A stretch of 64,000 nucleotides of DNA from Bacteroidales bacterium (GTDB taxonomy: Bacteria > Bacteroidota > Bacteroidia > Bacteroidales > UBA932). Of this stretch, positions 9,356 through 18,137 are shown in pieces. The position numbers were made by a program, and so were the translations under genes. The number at the start of each line of letters is the position of its first letter. The stretch's first letter is position 1. The stretch covers positions 37,296 through 101,295 of the forward strand of contig JAFSSE010000022.1 in the NCBI GenBank assembly GCA_017445755.1, written 5' to 3'. The notes under the pieces are model-generated. The model was not told where the DNA came from and did no database searches. It was given only the letters and a program-made list of their open reading frames with translations.

Positions 9356-11602
9356 ATGAAAAAAGTACTTATACTGGTGGCTGCCGCATTGGCAGTCCTG
9401 CCGCTGGGCGGAGCGTCCCGCAAAAAGGCCGTCAAGGCGTCGAAGGAGCAGACGGTCGTCGCCGTTCCGACGGTCGAAAAGACCGTGATTCCGATTTCGA
9501 CGGACAATACCCAGATGGTGCTGGTCGCCTTTGGGAAGGGGATTCTGCATACCTACCATTATGGGGCGAAGCTGACGGATCCCGGGGAGTATGCCAATTT
9601 CAATTCCCGGATGGGATCGAATAATGGCGACGGCCCCATGACCTACCCTACCCAGGGCGGGAAATACGTCTCCGAGCCGGCCCTGAGCGTTAAATATGCC
9701 GACGGGTACCGGAACACCGAGCTCTGCTATGTATCTCATACACAGAGCGTTCGGGGGAATGTCGTAAAAACGGAAATCCAGATGAAGGACTACGTTACGG
9801 GACTTCAGGTAAAGCTCGTTTACGACGCCTATCAGAAGGAAGACGTCATCCTTGCCCATACCGAAATCACCAACGGCGGAAAGGTTCCCGTCGAGCTCGA
9901 GAACTATGCCTCCTCGTCGCTCTTCCTTCGCGGGGACAAGTTCCTCCTGACCCATACTTACGGGGACTGGGGCGCCGAGATGCAGGTTGACCGCGAGGTC
10001 CTTACCCACAATATGAAGGTCGTCGAGACCAAGCGCGGCACCCAGGCCACCCAGTGGAACAACCCTGCGTTCATGGTCAGCATGGACACCGACTGCTTCA
10101 GCGAGACGGAAGGGGAGGTTATTGCCGGAGCCCTCTGCTGGAGCGGAAATTTCCGGCTGAGCTTCGAAAAGGGCGTCAGCCACAACCTCAATATCGTCGC
10201 CGGCATCAACCCCTATTCCTCCGAGTACCCGCTCGGGGCGGGGGAGACCTTCGTTACCCCCGAGATGGTCTGGACCTTCTCCGCGGAAGGTGCCGGAAGG
10301 GCCTCGAGGAATATCCATTCCTGGGCAAGGCATTACGGCGTCTATGGCGGTGACCAGATTAAGCCGGCCCTCCTGAACAGCTGGGAGGGCGCATATTTCA
10401 CCTTTACGACCGAGACCCTTCTTCGGATGATCGACGATGCCGCCTCGATGGGACTTGAGATGTTCGTCCTCGACGACGGCTGGTTCGCCATGGATTATCC
10501 CCGCGACAATGACCGCCAGGGCCTTGGCGACTGGGAGGTGAATACCCGGAAACTCCCGGAGGGAATCGACTACGTCGCTAAATATGCCCACGGGAAGGGG
10601 CTGAAATTCGGTATCTGGATTGAGCCGGAGATGGTCAATCCCAAGAGCAACCTTGCCCAGGCCCATCCCGACTGGGTGGTCCGTTCCCCGGGAAGGGAGA
10701 TTTACCAGCACCGGAACCAGTGGATTCTCGACCTTACCAATCCTGAGGTCCAGGATTTCGTGTTCAGTATCTTCGACAATACCATGCAGCTCTCGAAGGA
10801 TATCGACTACATCAAATTCGACTCCAACAGGGCTATCAACAACTTCGGCTCCGATTTCCTCGGAAAGGACCAGAGCCGCTTCTATGTGGATTATGTCCAG
10901 GGACTCTACAAGGTCATGCAAAGGGTTCGTGAAAAATACCCCGACACCATCGTCCAGTGCTGTTCTTCCGGAGGAAGCCGTGTCGATTACGGATCCCTCA
11001 GGTATTTTGACGAGTTCTGGACAAGCGACGACACCGACGCCATGGAGAGGGTAAAGATCCAGTACGGGACCTCCCTTTTCTATCCTGCCTGCACGATGGC
11101 CTCCCATGTTTCCGCCGTCCCGAATCACCAGACGGGCAACGTGACCCCGCTTAAGTTCCGCTTCGATATCGCCTGTGCGGGGCGCCTCGGCATGGAACTT
11201 CAGCCGAAAAACCTGAGCGCGGAAGAGAAGGCCCTTGCGGACCGCTGCATCTCCTCCTACAAGGTTTGGCGGGACCTGGTCTTCCAGGGAGACCTCTACC
11301 GGATTTCTTCTCCTTATGAGTCAGATTATTACGCTCTGATGTATGTTTCGGAGGATAAGTCCAGGGCGGTTGTCTTTACCTATTCGACAAATTATCTCAA
11401 CCGCGCGATTGGGACAAAGACGTTCCGGCTCCGCGGGCTGGATCCGCAGAAGAAGTATAAGGTAAGCGAACAGAATGTGGATACTTCTGTCTTCTCCGCC
11501 AACGGGAAGTCCCTCAGCGGAAGCTATCTTATGAATGGTGGATTCAATCTAAACCTCTTCAAGACCTTCCAGAGCGCTGTATTCTATCTGGAGGCCGAAT
11601 AA
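9356..11602 (+). CDS. Secreted alpha-galactosidase, GH36 family
   Basis: A 748-residue retaining alpha-galactosidase predicted to cleave alpha-1,6-galactosides. I chose the ATG at 9356 because it gives a clean signal peptide (MKKVLILVAAALAVLPLGG); an in-frame ATG at 9329 would add nine residues. The central barrel has IKFDSNR with the catalytic nucleophile Asp near residue 489 and WTSDDTDAMERVKIQYG with the acid/base Asp about 69 residues later, both GH36 hallmarks. CSSGGSRVDYG is the substrate loop. The tryptophan usual in KWDxNR is Phe here. The signal peptide suggests periplasmic or surface export. It follows glpC directly. Confidence 0.88.
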   Translation: MKKVLILVAAALAVLPLGGASRKKAVKASKEQTVVAVPTVEKTVIPISTDNTQMVLVAFGKGILHTYHYGAKLTDPGEYANFNSRMGSNNGDGPMTYPTQGGKYVSEPALSVKYADGYRNTELCYVSHTQSVRGNVVKTEIQMKDYVTGLQVKLVYDAYQKEDVILAHTEITNGGKVPVELENYASSSLFLRGDKFLLTHTYGDWGAEMQVDREVLTHNMKVVETKRGTQATQWNNPAFMVSMDTDCFSETEGEVIAGALCWSGNFRLSFEKGVSHNLNIVAGINPYSSEYPLGAGETFVTPEMVWTFSAEGAGRASRNIHSWARHYGVYGGDQIKPALLNSWEGAYFTFTTETLLRMIDDAASMGLEMFVLDDGWFAMDYPRDNDRQGLGDWEVNTRKLPEGIDYVAKYAHGKGLKFGIWIEPEMVNPKSNLAQAHPDWVVRSPGREIYQHRNQWILDLTNPEVQDFVFSIFDNTMQLSKDIDYIKFDSNRAINNFGSDFLGKDQSRFYVDYVQGLYKVMQRVREKYPDTIVQCCSSGGSRVDYGSLRYFDEFWTSDDTDAMERVKIQYGTSLFYPACTMASHVSAVPNHQTGNVTPLKFRFDIACAGRLGMELQPKNLSAEEKALADRCISSYKVWRDLVFQGDLYRISSPYESDYYALMYVSEDKSRAVVFTYSTNYLNRAIGTKTFRLRGLDPQKKYKVSEQNVDTSVFSANGKSLSGSYLMNGGFNLNLFKTFQSAVFYLEAE

Positions 11603-12006
11603 TGGAAGAGAAGGTCTGGGACCCGCTGCGGCGGAAGGAGGTGCCCCTGACCCCGGAGGAAAGGGTCAGGCAATGGTTCATCTCGTTTCTCCGCTCTGAG
11701 GCCGGAGTCCCGGTCCATATGATGATGAGCGAGGTTGCGCTCCTCTCGGGAGGAAAGCGGTACCGGGCCGATATAGTGGTCTATGACCGTACGGGAAGCC
11801 CCCTTATGGTAGTGGAGTGCAAGAAACCGGAAGTACCTCTGGACGAGAAGGTTACTGATCAGGCGCTTCGCTATGACCGCTCCCTGGGAGTTCGGTATAT
11901 CGCCGTTACCAACGGGCACGCGACCCTGCTTTTCGAAAAGACGGAGACGGGCTTTTCGCCGCTTTTAAAACTCCCTTCATGGGAAGAAATGTTATGCAGA
12001 CCATAA
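11602..12006 (+). CDS. Orphan HsdR N-terminal-like (HSDR_N_2) protein
   Basis: A 134-residue protein consisting of the nuclease-like N-terminal domain of type I restriction enzymes and little else. A PD-(D/E)xK-like core is visible: GGKRYRADIVVYD followed by LMVVECKKPEV. No methylase, specificity or helicase gene is near, so this is not an R-M system. Stand-alone copies beside housekeeping genes are common in Bacteroidota, but I know of no established role; DNA or RNA end processing is only a guess. It overlaps the GH36 stop by 1 nt and its last 13 nt overlap the CCA enzyme gene. Confidence 0.75.
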   Translation: MEEKVWDPLRRKEVPLTPEERVRQWFISFLRSEAGVPVHMMMSEVALLSGGKRYRADIVVYDRTGSPLMVVECKKPEVPLDEKVTDQALRYDRSLGVRYIAVTNGHATLLFEKTETGFSPLLKLPSWEEMLCRP

Positions 12007-13436
12007 CCGAAGGATATTTGGACGCCCCGGTTTTCCGGATTGTGTCGGAAGTCGCGAAGGATCTCGGAGTGAGGGCTTTCGTGATAGGCGGTTATGTGAG
12101 GGACTGCTTCCTCGGCCGTCCCGGTAGTGACATCGACATCGTAGTCGAGGGAAGCGGCATCCGCCTCGCCGAAGCGGTCGGGAAGCGGGTGGGGAGCAAT
12201 GTCTCGGTTTTCAAGAATTTCGGTACCGCAATGCTCCACTATAAGGGCGTCGAGGTGGAATTTGTCGGCGCCCGGAGGGAGTCGTATTCCCATGATTCCA
12301 GAAAGCCGATAGTGGAGGACGGGACCCTGGAGGAGGATCAGCTCCGCCGGGACTTTACCATCAACGCCATGGCTTTCAGTCTCCAGGAGGAGGACTACGG
12401 CGCCCTGGTGGATCCTTTCGGTGGAATCCGGGACCTTGCGGACGGTATTATCCGGACGCCTCTGGATCCGGACCAGACGTATAGCGACGACCCGCTGAGA
12501 ATGCTCCGGGCCATTCGTTTCGCTTCGAAGCTGAGCACCCCTGAGCATTCCTTCCGGATTGTTCCTGAATCCCTCGATTCCATGCGTAGGAACGCCTCCC
12601 GGCTCGATATCCTTTCGAAGGAAAGGATTGTCGAAGAGCTGAACAAGATGCTCGTGAGCCCAAGACCATCGATGGCCTTCCGCCTTATGGATGAGACCAC
12701 CCTTCTCGACCATATCCTTCCCCAGCTGTCTAAGCTTAAAGGCGTGGAAACAGTTGAGGGAAAGGGCCATAAGGAGAATTTCTCCCATACCCTCCAGGTT
12801 GTCGACAATGTCGCGAAGGAGGAGGCCGGCTCCGAACCCAACCTCTGGCTCCGCTGGGCGGCCCTTCTCCACGATATCGGGAAGCCCTCCACGAAGAAAT
12901 TCGTTCCGGGGACCGGATGGACCTTCTATGGCCATGATATCGTCGGCTCCAGGATGGTTCCGAAGATCTTCCTTTCCCTGAAAATGCCCATGAACGAGAA
13001 GATGAAGTATGTCCAGAAGCTCGTCGGTCTCCACCTCCGCCCGATTGCCCTTGTTGACGACGGTGTGACGGATTCCGCGGTGCGGCGGCTGCTCTTCGAC
13101 GCCGGGGACGACATTGACGACCTCATGGTGCTCTGCAAGGCCGATATCACTTCGAAAAACCCCGCCAAGGTTGAGCGGCTGAAGAAAAACTTCGAGCTTG
13201 TAAAGGAGAAGATTGTCGAGGTCGAGGCCAAGGATGCGATACGGAATTTCAAGAACCCGATTACGGGTGATTATATCATGGATCTGTTCGGAATCGGCCC
13301 CTGCAATACCATAGGCATTCTGAAAGAATACGTCAAGGAAGCTATTCTGGACGGGAAAATCGGCAATAATTTCGAGGAGGCGGATTCCCTTATGAGGGAA
13401 AAGGCCGCTGCCCTCGGTCTCTTCCCAAAGCCATGA
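11994..13436 (+). CDS. CCA tRNA nucleotidyltransferase with HD domain
   Basis: Adds or repairs the CCA 3' end of tRNAs. The N-terminal polymerase-beta-like domain has VIGGYVRDCFLGRPGSDIDI with the catalytic aspartates, and the FTINAMAFS and RAIRFASKL motifs follow. The C-terminal half carries an HD phosphohydrolase motif, ALLHDIGKPSTK. The total of 480 residues fits Bacteroidota HD-type enzymes. The ATG at 11994 is preferred over 11979 because GGAAGAA lies about 7 nt upstream. The start overlaps the preceding HsdR-N gene and the stop overlaps xerC (ATGA), so translation is probably coupled. Confidence 0.9.
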   Translation: MQTITEGYLDAPVFRIVSEVAKDLGVRAFVIGGYVRDCFLGRPGSDIDIVVEGSGIRLAEAVGKRVGSNVSVFKNFGTAMLHYKGVEVEFVGARRESYSHDSRKPIVEDGTLEEDQLRRDFTINAMAFSLQEEDYGALVDPFGGIRDLADGIIRTPLDPDQTYSDDPLRMLRAIRFASKLSTPEHSFRIVPESLDSMRRNASRLDILSKERIVEELNKMLVSPRPSMAFRLMDETTLLDHILPQLSKLKGVETVEGKGHKENFSHTLQVVDNVAKEEAGSEPNLWLRWAALLHDIGKPSTKKFVPGTGWTFYGHDIVGSRMVPKIFLSLKMPMNEKMKYVQKLVGLHLRPIALVDDGVTDSAVRRLLFDAGDDIDDLMVLCKADITSKNPAKVERLKKNFELVKEKIVEVEAKDAIRNFKNPITGDYIMDLFGIGPCNTIGILKEYVKEAILDGKIGNNFEEADSLMREKAAALGLFPKP

Positions 13437-14377
13437 GTCCTGTCGAAGGATATATTGTCTATGTGGAGACGGTCCGACGCTATTCGCCAAGGACCGTCGC
13501 CATCTATCGCTCCGTACTCGAAGACTTTTCCTCCTTTGTAGGAGAAGGGGAGGTTCTGCCTTCCATGATACCAGCCGTCATTCGTGACTACGAGGTGTCG
13601 CTTAGCGAAAGGGGCCTTTCGGCGAGGACCGTGAATCAGCATCTCTCGGTTTTGAGCGGCTTTTCCCGCTACCTTGTGCGTGAGGGCCTGATCGAGTCCA
13701 ACCCGGTTTCTACTGTGCCGCGGCCGAAAAACGCCTCGCGGCTCCCCGTATTTTTCCACAGGGAGGCGATAGAGGCGTATATGAAAGATACCGAGTTCCT
13801 TATTACCGAGCCGGAAACCTTCATGGACGGGAAATACTATGAGCGCCGCCTGAAACGGCTGATTATAAGCATCCTGTTCTCGACCGGAATCCGTAGGGCG
13901 GAACTCATTTCCCTTGACCTCAATTCTTTCAATCCTTCCCGCGGGGTCCTCAGGGTTGTCGGAAAAGGCAATAAAATGAGAGAAATTCCGCTCATTCCTT
14001 CGCTTTCTCATGAAATTTCCCTATATTTACAATCGACAGCTGCGACGTCCGCCGGAACTGAAGGGTTGGATCGCCCGCTTTTAGTGACCCCGCGCGGCGG
14101 CCGGTTATATCCGGTCTACGTGGACAGGACGGTAAAATCGGAACTTTCCGGCTATGGGATAACGGGCAGGAAATCTCCCCATGTGCTTCGGCACACGCTG
14201 GCTACGGAGCTCCTCGAAGAGGGAGCTGACCTGTATGCAATCAAGGAGATGCTCGGCCACTCGTCCCTCGCCGCCACCCAGGTTTATACCCATACGTCGG
14301 TCGAACGGCTGAAAACAGTTTATGAAAACGCCCATCCAAGGGCAAAAAACGGAGGTAACCATGGAAATCAGGATTAA
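13433..14377 (+). CDS. xerC: Tyrosine recombinase XerC/XerD type
   Basis: A 314-residue site-specific recombinase, probably acting at the chromosomal dif site to resolve dimers. It has an N-terminal SAM-like core-binding domain and a C-terminal catalytic domain with R154 (STGIRRAEL), K178 (VGKGNKMREIPL), H250 and R253 (HVLRHTLATELL), H276 (LGHSSLAATQ) and nucleophile Y285 (VYTHTS), so all six catalytic residues are present. It starts in the stop of the CCA gene and runs 17 nt into hpf. The xerC-hpf pair is standard in Bacteroidota, so this is housekeeping, not a mobile-element integrase. Confidence 0.88.
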   Translation: MSPVEGYIVYVETVRRYSPRTVAIYRSVLEDFSSFVGEGEVLPSMIPAVIRDYEVSLSERGLSARTVNQHLSVLSGFSRYLVREGLIESNPVSTVPRPKNASRLPVFFHREAIEAYMKDTEFLITEPETFMDGKYYERRLKRLIISILFSTGIRRAELISLDLNSFNPSRGVLRVVGKGNKMREIPLIPSLSHEISLYLQSTAATSAGTEGLDRPLLVTPRGGRLYPVYVDRTVKSELSGYGITGRKSPHVLRHTLATELLEEGADLYAIKEMLGHSSLAATQVYTHTSVERLKTVYENAHPRAKNGGNHGNQD

Positions 14378-14654
14378 ATCTCTGAAATTCGATGCCGACG
14401 CGAAACTTATCGCGTATGTCGAGAAGAAGGTTTCCAAGCTCGAGAAATTTTTCGACGGGCTGGAGACGGTAGATGTCGTTCTGTCCCTCTTGTCTGAGCC
14501 GGACAACAAGAACGTCAAACTCCAGGCACACATTCCGGGTGACGAACTTGTCATCGAGAGGAGCGCCAGGACCTTTGAGGAGGCCGTTACGGAAGCGGTC
14601 GACCTCATGAAAGAAAAGGTCGTGAGAGCCAAAGAGAAAAAGTTCGACAAATAA
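14361..14654 (+). CDS. hpf: Ribosome hibernation promoting factor HPF/RaiA
   Basis: A 97-residue short-form HPF that binds the decoding centre of the 30S subunit and inactivates ribosomes when growth stops. The fold signature begins MEIRIKSLKFDADAKL and ends with LMKEKVVRAKEKK. The start at 14361 is chosen because a strong GGAGG lies at 14351-14355, five nt upstream; an earlier ATG at 14322 would only add residues without family similarity. It overlaps xerC by 17 nt. A rho-independent terminator follows directly. Confidence 0.9.
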   Translation: MEIRIKSLKFDADAKLIAYVEKKVSKLEKFFDGLETVDVVLSLLSEPDNKNVKLQAHIPGDELVIERSARTFEEAVTEAVDLMKEKVVRAKEKKFDK

Positions 14655-14662
14655 ATTGTTCA

Positions 14663-14688
14663 GGGCGGTAGATTTACCGCCCTTTTTT
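14663..14688 (+). terminator. Rho-independent terminator after hpf
   Basis: Perfect 8-bp stem GGGCGGTA/TACCGCCC with a GATT loop followed by six T. It ends the transcript that includes xerC-hpf, and the next promoter starts 3 nt later. Confidence 0.9.
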
Positions 14689-14691
14689 CAT

Positions 14692-14699
14692 TATCTTTG
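14692..14699 (+). promoter_or_regulatory. -7 promoter element TATCTTTG for holA, 6 nt before the ATG
   Basis: TATCTTTG fits TAnnTTTG exactly and ends 6 nt before the holA ATG at 14706, so transcription would begin at or next to the start codon. No clear -33 TTTG is seen because the terminator hairpin occupies that region. Confidence 0.65.
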
Positions 14700-14705
14700 T
14701 GTCCT

Positions 14706-15749
14706 ATGGCAGGCAAGGGCTATATAGAGACGGACCGTCAGTGCAGGAACATCGTCAGCGATGTCAGAAGTGGCGTATTCAAGAACGTCTATGTCCTGAT
14801 GGGGGAGGAACCGTATTATCCGGAGATGGTCTGCAGCGCCATTTTGGAAAACTGCCTCCAGGACTGGGAGAAGGATTTCAATGAAACGGTCTGCTACGGG
14901 GCTGACGTCGATGCCGATACGGTCATTACCGCCGCGAGGCGCTTCCCGATGATGGCAGAGCGCCAGCTGGTCGTAGTTAAGGAAGCCCAGGCAATGCGTT
15001 CTCTCGAGGAACTCGCCGTTTATTGCCAGAAGCCCCTGGACAGCACCGTCCTTGTCATTTATCTTCGCGGAAGCTCCCTAGACAAGCGGAAATCCCTTTA
15101 TAAGACCGTACTGAAAACCGGAATCATAGTGGAATCAAATCCGCTCAGGGATTATGAGATGCCGCGGTGGATAGCCGATTATTATAAGGACCGCGGACTC
15201 TCCATAGACCCGGAGGCGGCGATGCTCCTTTCCGAGTTTGCCGGTACGGACCTTTCCAGAATCGCTGTAGAAACCGACAAGATGCTCCGTAACCTGCCGG
15301 AAGGAACGACAGTGGTTACCGCTTCAGATATCGAGCGCAATGTCGGTATAAGCCGCGAATTCAGCGTTTTTGAGCTTACCCGGGAGCTTTCCTTCCGGGA
15401 TGCGCCAAAAGCCCTCAGAACGGCCCGTTTTATCGGGAATGCCCCGCGCTTTGCCATGCCGATGGCGGTCAGCGCCCTCTTTACCCATTTTTACAGGATT
15501 CTGAGGTACGGGGCTCTGCTGCAGAAAGGACCGAACCCTCCTTCCGATGTGAAGGCGAGGATTCTCGGAGTGAATCCGTACTTTTTCAGGGAATATGATA
15601 CGGCCGTCCAGAACTATCCCCTGAGGAAGTGTATGGCGGTTGTTTCGCTGCTGGATGATTTTGACTATAAGGGCAAGGGCGGAGAGACCGGCGAGGCCAC
15701 TCCTGGAGACCTGCTTGTCGAGCTTGTGAGTAAAATCTTAAATATTTGA
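14706..15749 (+). CDS. holA: DNA polymerase III subunit delta
   Basis: The delta subunit opens the sliding clamp within the clamp-loader complex. The 347-residue protein begins MAGKGYIETDRQCRNI and soon shows the family motif VYVLMGEEPYYPE; the AAA+-like part follows (TVLVIYLRGSSLDKR) with a C-terminal helical collar (FELTRELSFRDAPKALR). The ATG at 14706 is chosen because N-terminal similarity to Bacteroides HolA begins there; a TTG at 14697 lies inside the promoter. The mRNA is predicted to have almost no leader. Confidence 0.88.
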   Translation: MAGKGYIETDRQCRNIVSDVRSGVFKNVYVLMGEEPYYPEMVCSAILENCLQDWEKDFNETVCYGADVDADTVITAARRFPMMAERQLVVVKEAQAMRSLEELAVYCQKPLDSTVLVIYLRGSSLDKRKSLYKTVLKTGIIVESNPLRDYEMPRWIADYYKDRGLSIDPEAAMLLSEFAGTDLSRIAVETDKMLRNLPEGTTVVTASDIERNVGISREFSVFELTRELSFRDAPKALRTARFIGNAPRFAMPMAVSALFTHFYRILRYGALLQKGPNPPSDVKARILGVNPYFFREYDTAVQNYPLRKCMAVVSLLDDFDYKGKGGETGEATPGDLLVELVSKILNI

Positions 15750-15750
15750 T

Positions 15751-15779
15751 AAATTATTATTGTAATTCAATAATTATTT
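15751..15779. promoter_or_regulatory. 12-bp inverted repeat overlapping the ABC exporter promoter (candidate operator)
   Basis: Arms at 15751-15762 (AAATTATTATTG) and 15768-15779 (CAATAATTATTT) match at 11 of 12 positions with a 5-nt spacer. It covers the likely -33 (ATTG at 15759-15762) and abuts the -7 element at 15781. It could also act as a weak terminator for holA, but there is no T run after it. Confidence 0.45.
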
Positions 15780-15780
15780 A

Positions 15781-15788
15781 TATATTTG
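15781..15788 (+). promoter_or_regulatory. -7 element TATATTTG for the ABC exporter operon
   Basis: Exact TAnnTTTG match 18 nt before the ATG at 15807; ATTG at 15759-15762 is an 18-nt-spaced -33 candidate. Confidence 0.65.
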
Positions 15789-15806
15789 CGGAAATAATTT
15801 ATTTTT

Positions 15807-16718
15807 ATGCCTTTATTAGATATCCGAAATGTATCGAAGTCCTTCGGAACGAAGGTGGCGCTGGACGACATCTCCCTGGAAATACCTGAAGGACAGATTT
15901 TTGGTCTTCTTGGACCGAACGGAGCGGGTAAGACTACCCTGATCCGGATTATCAACCGAATTACTATCCCGGGCGGCGGGACCGTCTATTTCAACGGTCA
16001 CCCCATTTCAGACGAAGACGTCTCGAAGATAGGTTATCTTCCCGAAGAGAGGGGTCTCTACCGCAAGATGAAGGTCGGAGACCAGGCGATGTACCTCGCC
16101 CAGCTCAAGGGAATGTCCCAGAAGGACGCGGCCCTGGCCCTGAAGGAGTGGTTTGTCCGCTTTGGCATCGAGGACTGGTGGAACAAGAAAATCGAGGAGC
16201 TCTCAAAGGGCATGGCCCAGAAGATCCAGTTTATCACGACGGTGGTCCATAAACCCTCCCTCATGATTCTGGATGAGCCGTTTTCCGGCTTTGACCCGGT
16301 CAACGCCGAACTGATCCGTAAGGAAATCCTACGCCTGAAGGAGGAGGGCGCGACGGTAATCCTCTCCACCCATAACATGGAGTCCGTTGAGGAGCTCTGC
16401 GACAGCATCGCCCTTATCAACAAGTCTCGCCTTGTCGTTACCGGCGGAGTGGACGAAATCCGTCGTAAACACGGAAACAACAATGTAGAGCTTATTTATA
16501 CCGGCGAGGCGCTCGCTTCCCGGGAAGGCCTTTTCCGGGTCCTCAGTGACGAAGAAAACACCGGCCGCCACTCCTCTGTCCTCTCTCTCGAAGAAGGAGC
16601 TTCTCCGAACGCAGTCCTTTCCGCAATTATCGGGGAGGGCGTTGCCGTCAATTCCTTCAAGGAACTGATTCCACGCATGAACGATATCTTTATTAAACTG
16701 GTTACGGAGGGCGTATAA
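15807..16718 (+). CDS. ABC transporter ATP-binding protein (NatA-like)
   Basis: A 303-residue nucleotide-binding protein for the membrane partner encoded 1 nt downstream. It shows Walker A (GLLGPNGAGKTTL), the signature ELSKGMAQKIQ (in place of LSGGQ), Walker B with the catalytic Glu (SLMILDEPFSGFDP) and the switch His (STHNMESVEELCD). The C-terminal extension after about residue 215 is typical of the DUF4162 subgroup found with NatB-type permeases. The substrate is unknown; the family includes sodium and drug exporters. Confidence 0.88.
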   Translation: MPLLDIRNVSKSFGTKVALDDISLEIPEGQIFGLLGPNGAGKTTLIRIINRITIPGGGTVYFNGHPISDEDVSKIGYLPEERGLYRKMKVGDQAMYLAQLKGMSQKDAALALKEWFVRFGIEDWWNKKIEELSKGMAQKIQFITTVVHKPSLMILDEPFSGFDPVNAELIRKEILRLKEEGATVILSTHNMESVEELCDSIALINKSRLVVTGGVDEIRRKHGNNNVELIYTGEALASREGLFRVLSDEENTGRHSSVLSLEEGASPNAVLSAIIGEGVAVNSFKELIPRMNDIFIKLVTEGV

Positions 16719-16719
16719 T

Positions 16720-18135
16720 ATGAATCTGAAGAAACTCAATATCATTATAGGACGCGAATACCTCAACAAGGTTCGCAAGAAATCCTTCCTCCTTACCACC
16801 TTCGGGGTTCCGATCCTGATTGCCGCAATGTATGTGGTCATGATCCTTATCATGCTGAAAGCCAAGGATGAGGCCAAGGTCGTGGGAGTCGTTGATGAGT
16901 CCGGGATTGTCCTTCCGACTCTGGAGAACAATGATGTTCTCGAATTCAGGGATGTCTTGGAAATCCCGCTCGACTCGCTTAAAAACGCGATGGGGAACTA
17001 TGGGATAGACTTTGTCTTCACCGTCTCCGAGATAGATCCCGAGACAAAGAACGTCAGGGCTGCGACCTATTCCGAAAAACCTCTCGGAGTGGAGACCGTC
17101 GATATGCTGAAATCCAGGGTCGATAAGGCGGTGGAGTCCTACCGGATAGATTCCTATGGGATTGACGGACTTGCCCAGATTATGACGGATGTCCGTTCTA
17201 ATGTATCTGTAAAGACCTATACCATAAGTAGTTCCGGCGAGGAGAAAATTACCGAATCCAGCGTTTACATGATTCTTTCCATGCTCCTCTCGATGGGACT
17301 CTACATGTTCATCGCGATTTTCTCCGGCATGGTCATGACGAGCGTCATCGAGGAGAAATCCTCCCGCGTCGTCGAGGTCCTGGTCTCTTCGGTAAAGGCG
17401 ACGGAACTCCTGTTCGGAAAGATTATAGGCGTCGCCCTTGTGGCCCTGACCCAGTTCCTCCTGTGGATAGTCCTCTCCGGAGTGATTATCGGGGGAGTCG
17501 GTGCCGTTGTCGGATTCGACAAGATTGCCGGCGTCGCTTCGGCGACTGAATACCACCCTGACATGTCTTCGATGGGAGTTCCGGAAGGGGCGACCCTCGA
17601 TATGGGTTCCATGCTCGGAGCGCCCGGGGATGCCGCTACGGCCCCTGCGGATACGGCGGCCTCATCTGATGAACCGACCGGTATCCAGGCAGTTTTCTCT
17701 ACGCTTTCGGAGCTTAACATTGCCGAGATAATTGTTGTCTTCCTTCTCTTCTTCGTATTCGGATACCTGCTTTATGCCTCACTCTTTGCGGCCATAGGTT
17801 CCGCGGTGGAGAACGAAGCGGACACCCAGCAGCTCCAGATTCCGATTACGATACCGCTTCTGATTGGATTCTTTATCGCCTTCTACGCCTTCCGTGCCCC
17901 GGATTCCGCAGTGGTCTTCTGGGGGTCCATGATTCCGTTTACCTCTCCGATCGTAATGCTGGCGCGCGTTCCCTTCGGAGTTCCGCTCTGGGAGCTACTC
18001 CTCTCGCTCGGACTTCTGGTCGGCACCTTCATCGCCTGTGCCTGGCTGTCGGCAAAGATTTATAAGGTCGGTATCCTGATGTACGGGAAGAAGTCTTCCT
18101 TTAAGGACCTTTGGAAATGGCTTAAAATGAAATAG
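16720..18135 (+). CDS. ABC-2 type permease (NatB-like)
   Basis: A 471-residue membrane protein. One helix near residues 25-45 (TTFGVPILIAAMYVVMIL) is followed by a large extracytoplasmic region (about residues 50-180) and then at least five helices, including MGLYMFIAIFSGMVMTSVIE with the conserved EEKSSRVVEVLVSS motif typical of ABC-2 permeases. A Pro/Ala/Met-rich loop lies at about residues 280-330. With the upstream ATPase it should form a homodimeric exporter. The substrate is unknown. Confidence 0.87.
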   Translation: MNLKKLNIIIGREYLNKVRKKSFLLTTFGVPILIAAMYVVMILIMLKAKDEAKVVGVVDESGIVLPTLENNDVLEFRDVLEIPLDSLKNAMGNYGIDFVFTVSEIDPETKNVRAATYSEKPLGVETVDMLKSRVDKAVESYRIDSYGIDGLAQIMTDVRSNVSVKTYTISSSGEEKITESSVYMILSMLLSMGLYMFIAIFSGMVMTSVIEEKSSRVVEVLVSSVKATELLFGKIIGVALVALTQFLLWIVLSGVIIGGVGAVVGFDKIAGVASATEYHPDMSSMGVPEGATLDMGSMLGAPGDAATAPADTAASSDEPTGIQAVFSTLSELNIAEIIVVFLLFFVFGYLLYASLFAAIGSAVENEADTQQLQIPITIPLLIGFFIAFYAFRAPDSAVVFWGSMIPFTSPIVMLARVPFGVPLWELLLSLGLLVGTFIACAWLSAKIYKVGILMYGKKSSFKDLWKWLKMK

Positions 18136-18137
18136 AT

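Noticed and set aside
9314-11128. 604-codon open frame antisense to the alpha-galactosidase
   Set aside because: It is a shadow of a gene with intact catalytic motifs on the plus strand. The translated product has no recognisable family.
11602-12006. Type I restriction-modification system
   Set aside because: Only the HsdR N-terminal-like domain is present; there are no methylase, specificity or helicase genes.
13433-14377. Tyrosine recombinase as a mobile-element integrase or phase-variation invertase
   Set aside because: Its overlap with hpf and the CCA gene is the standard chromosomal xerC setting. No attachment sites or element genes are near.
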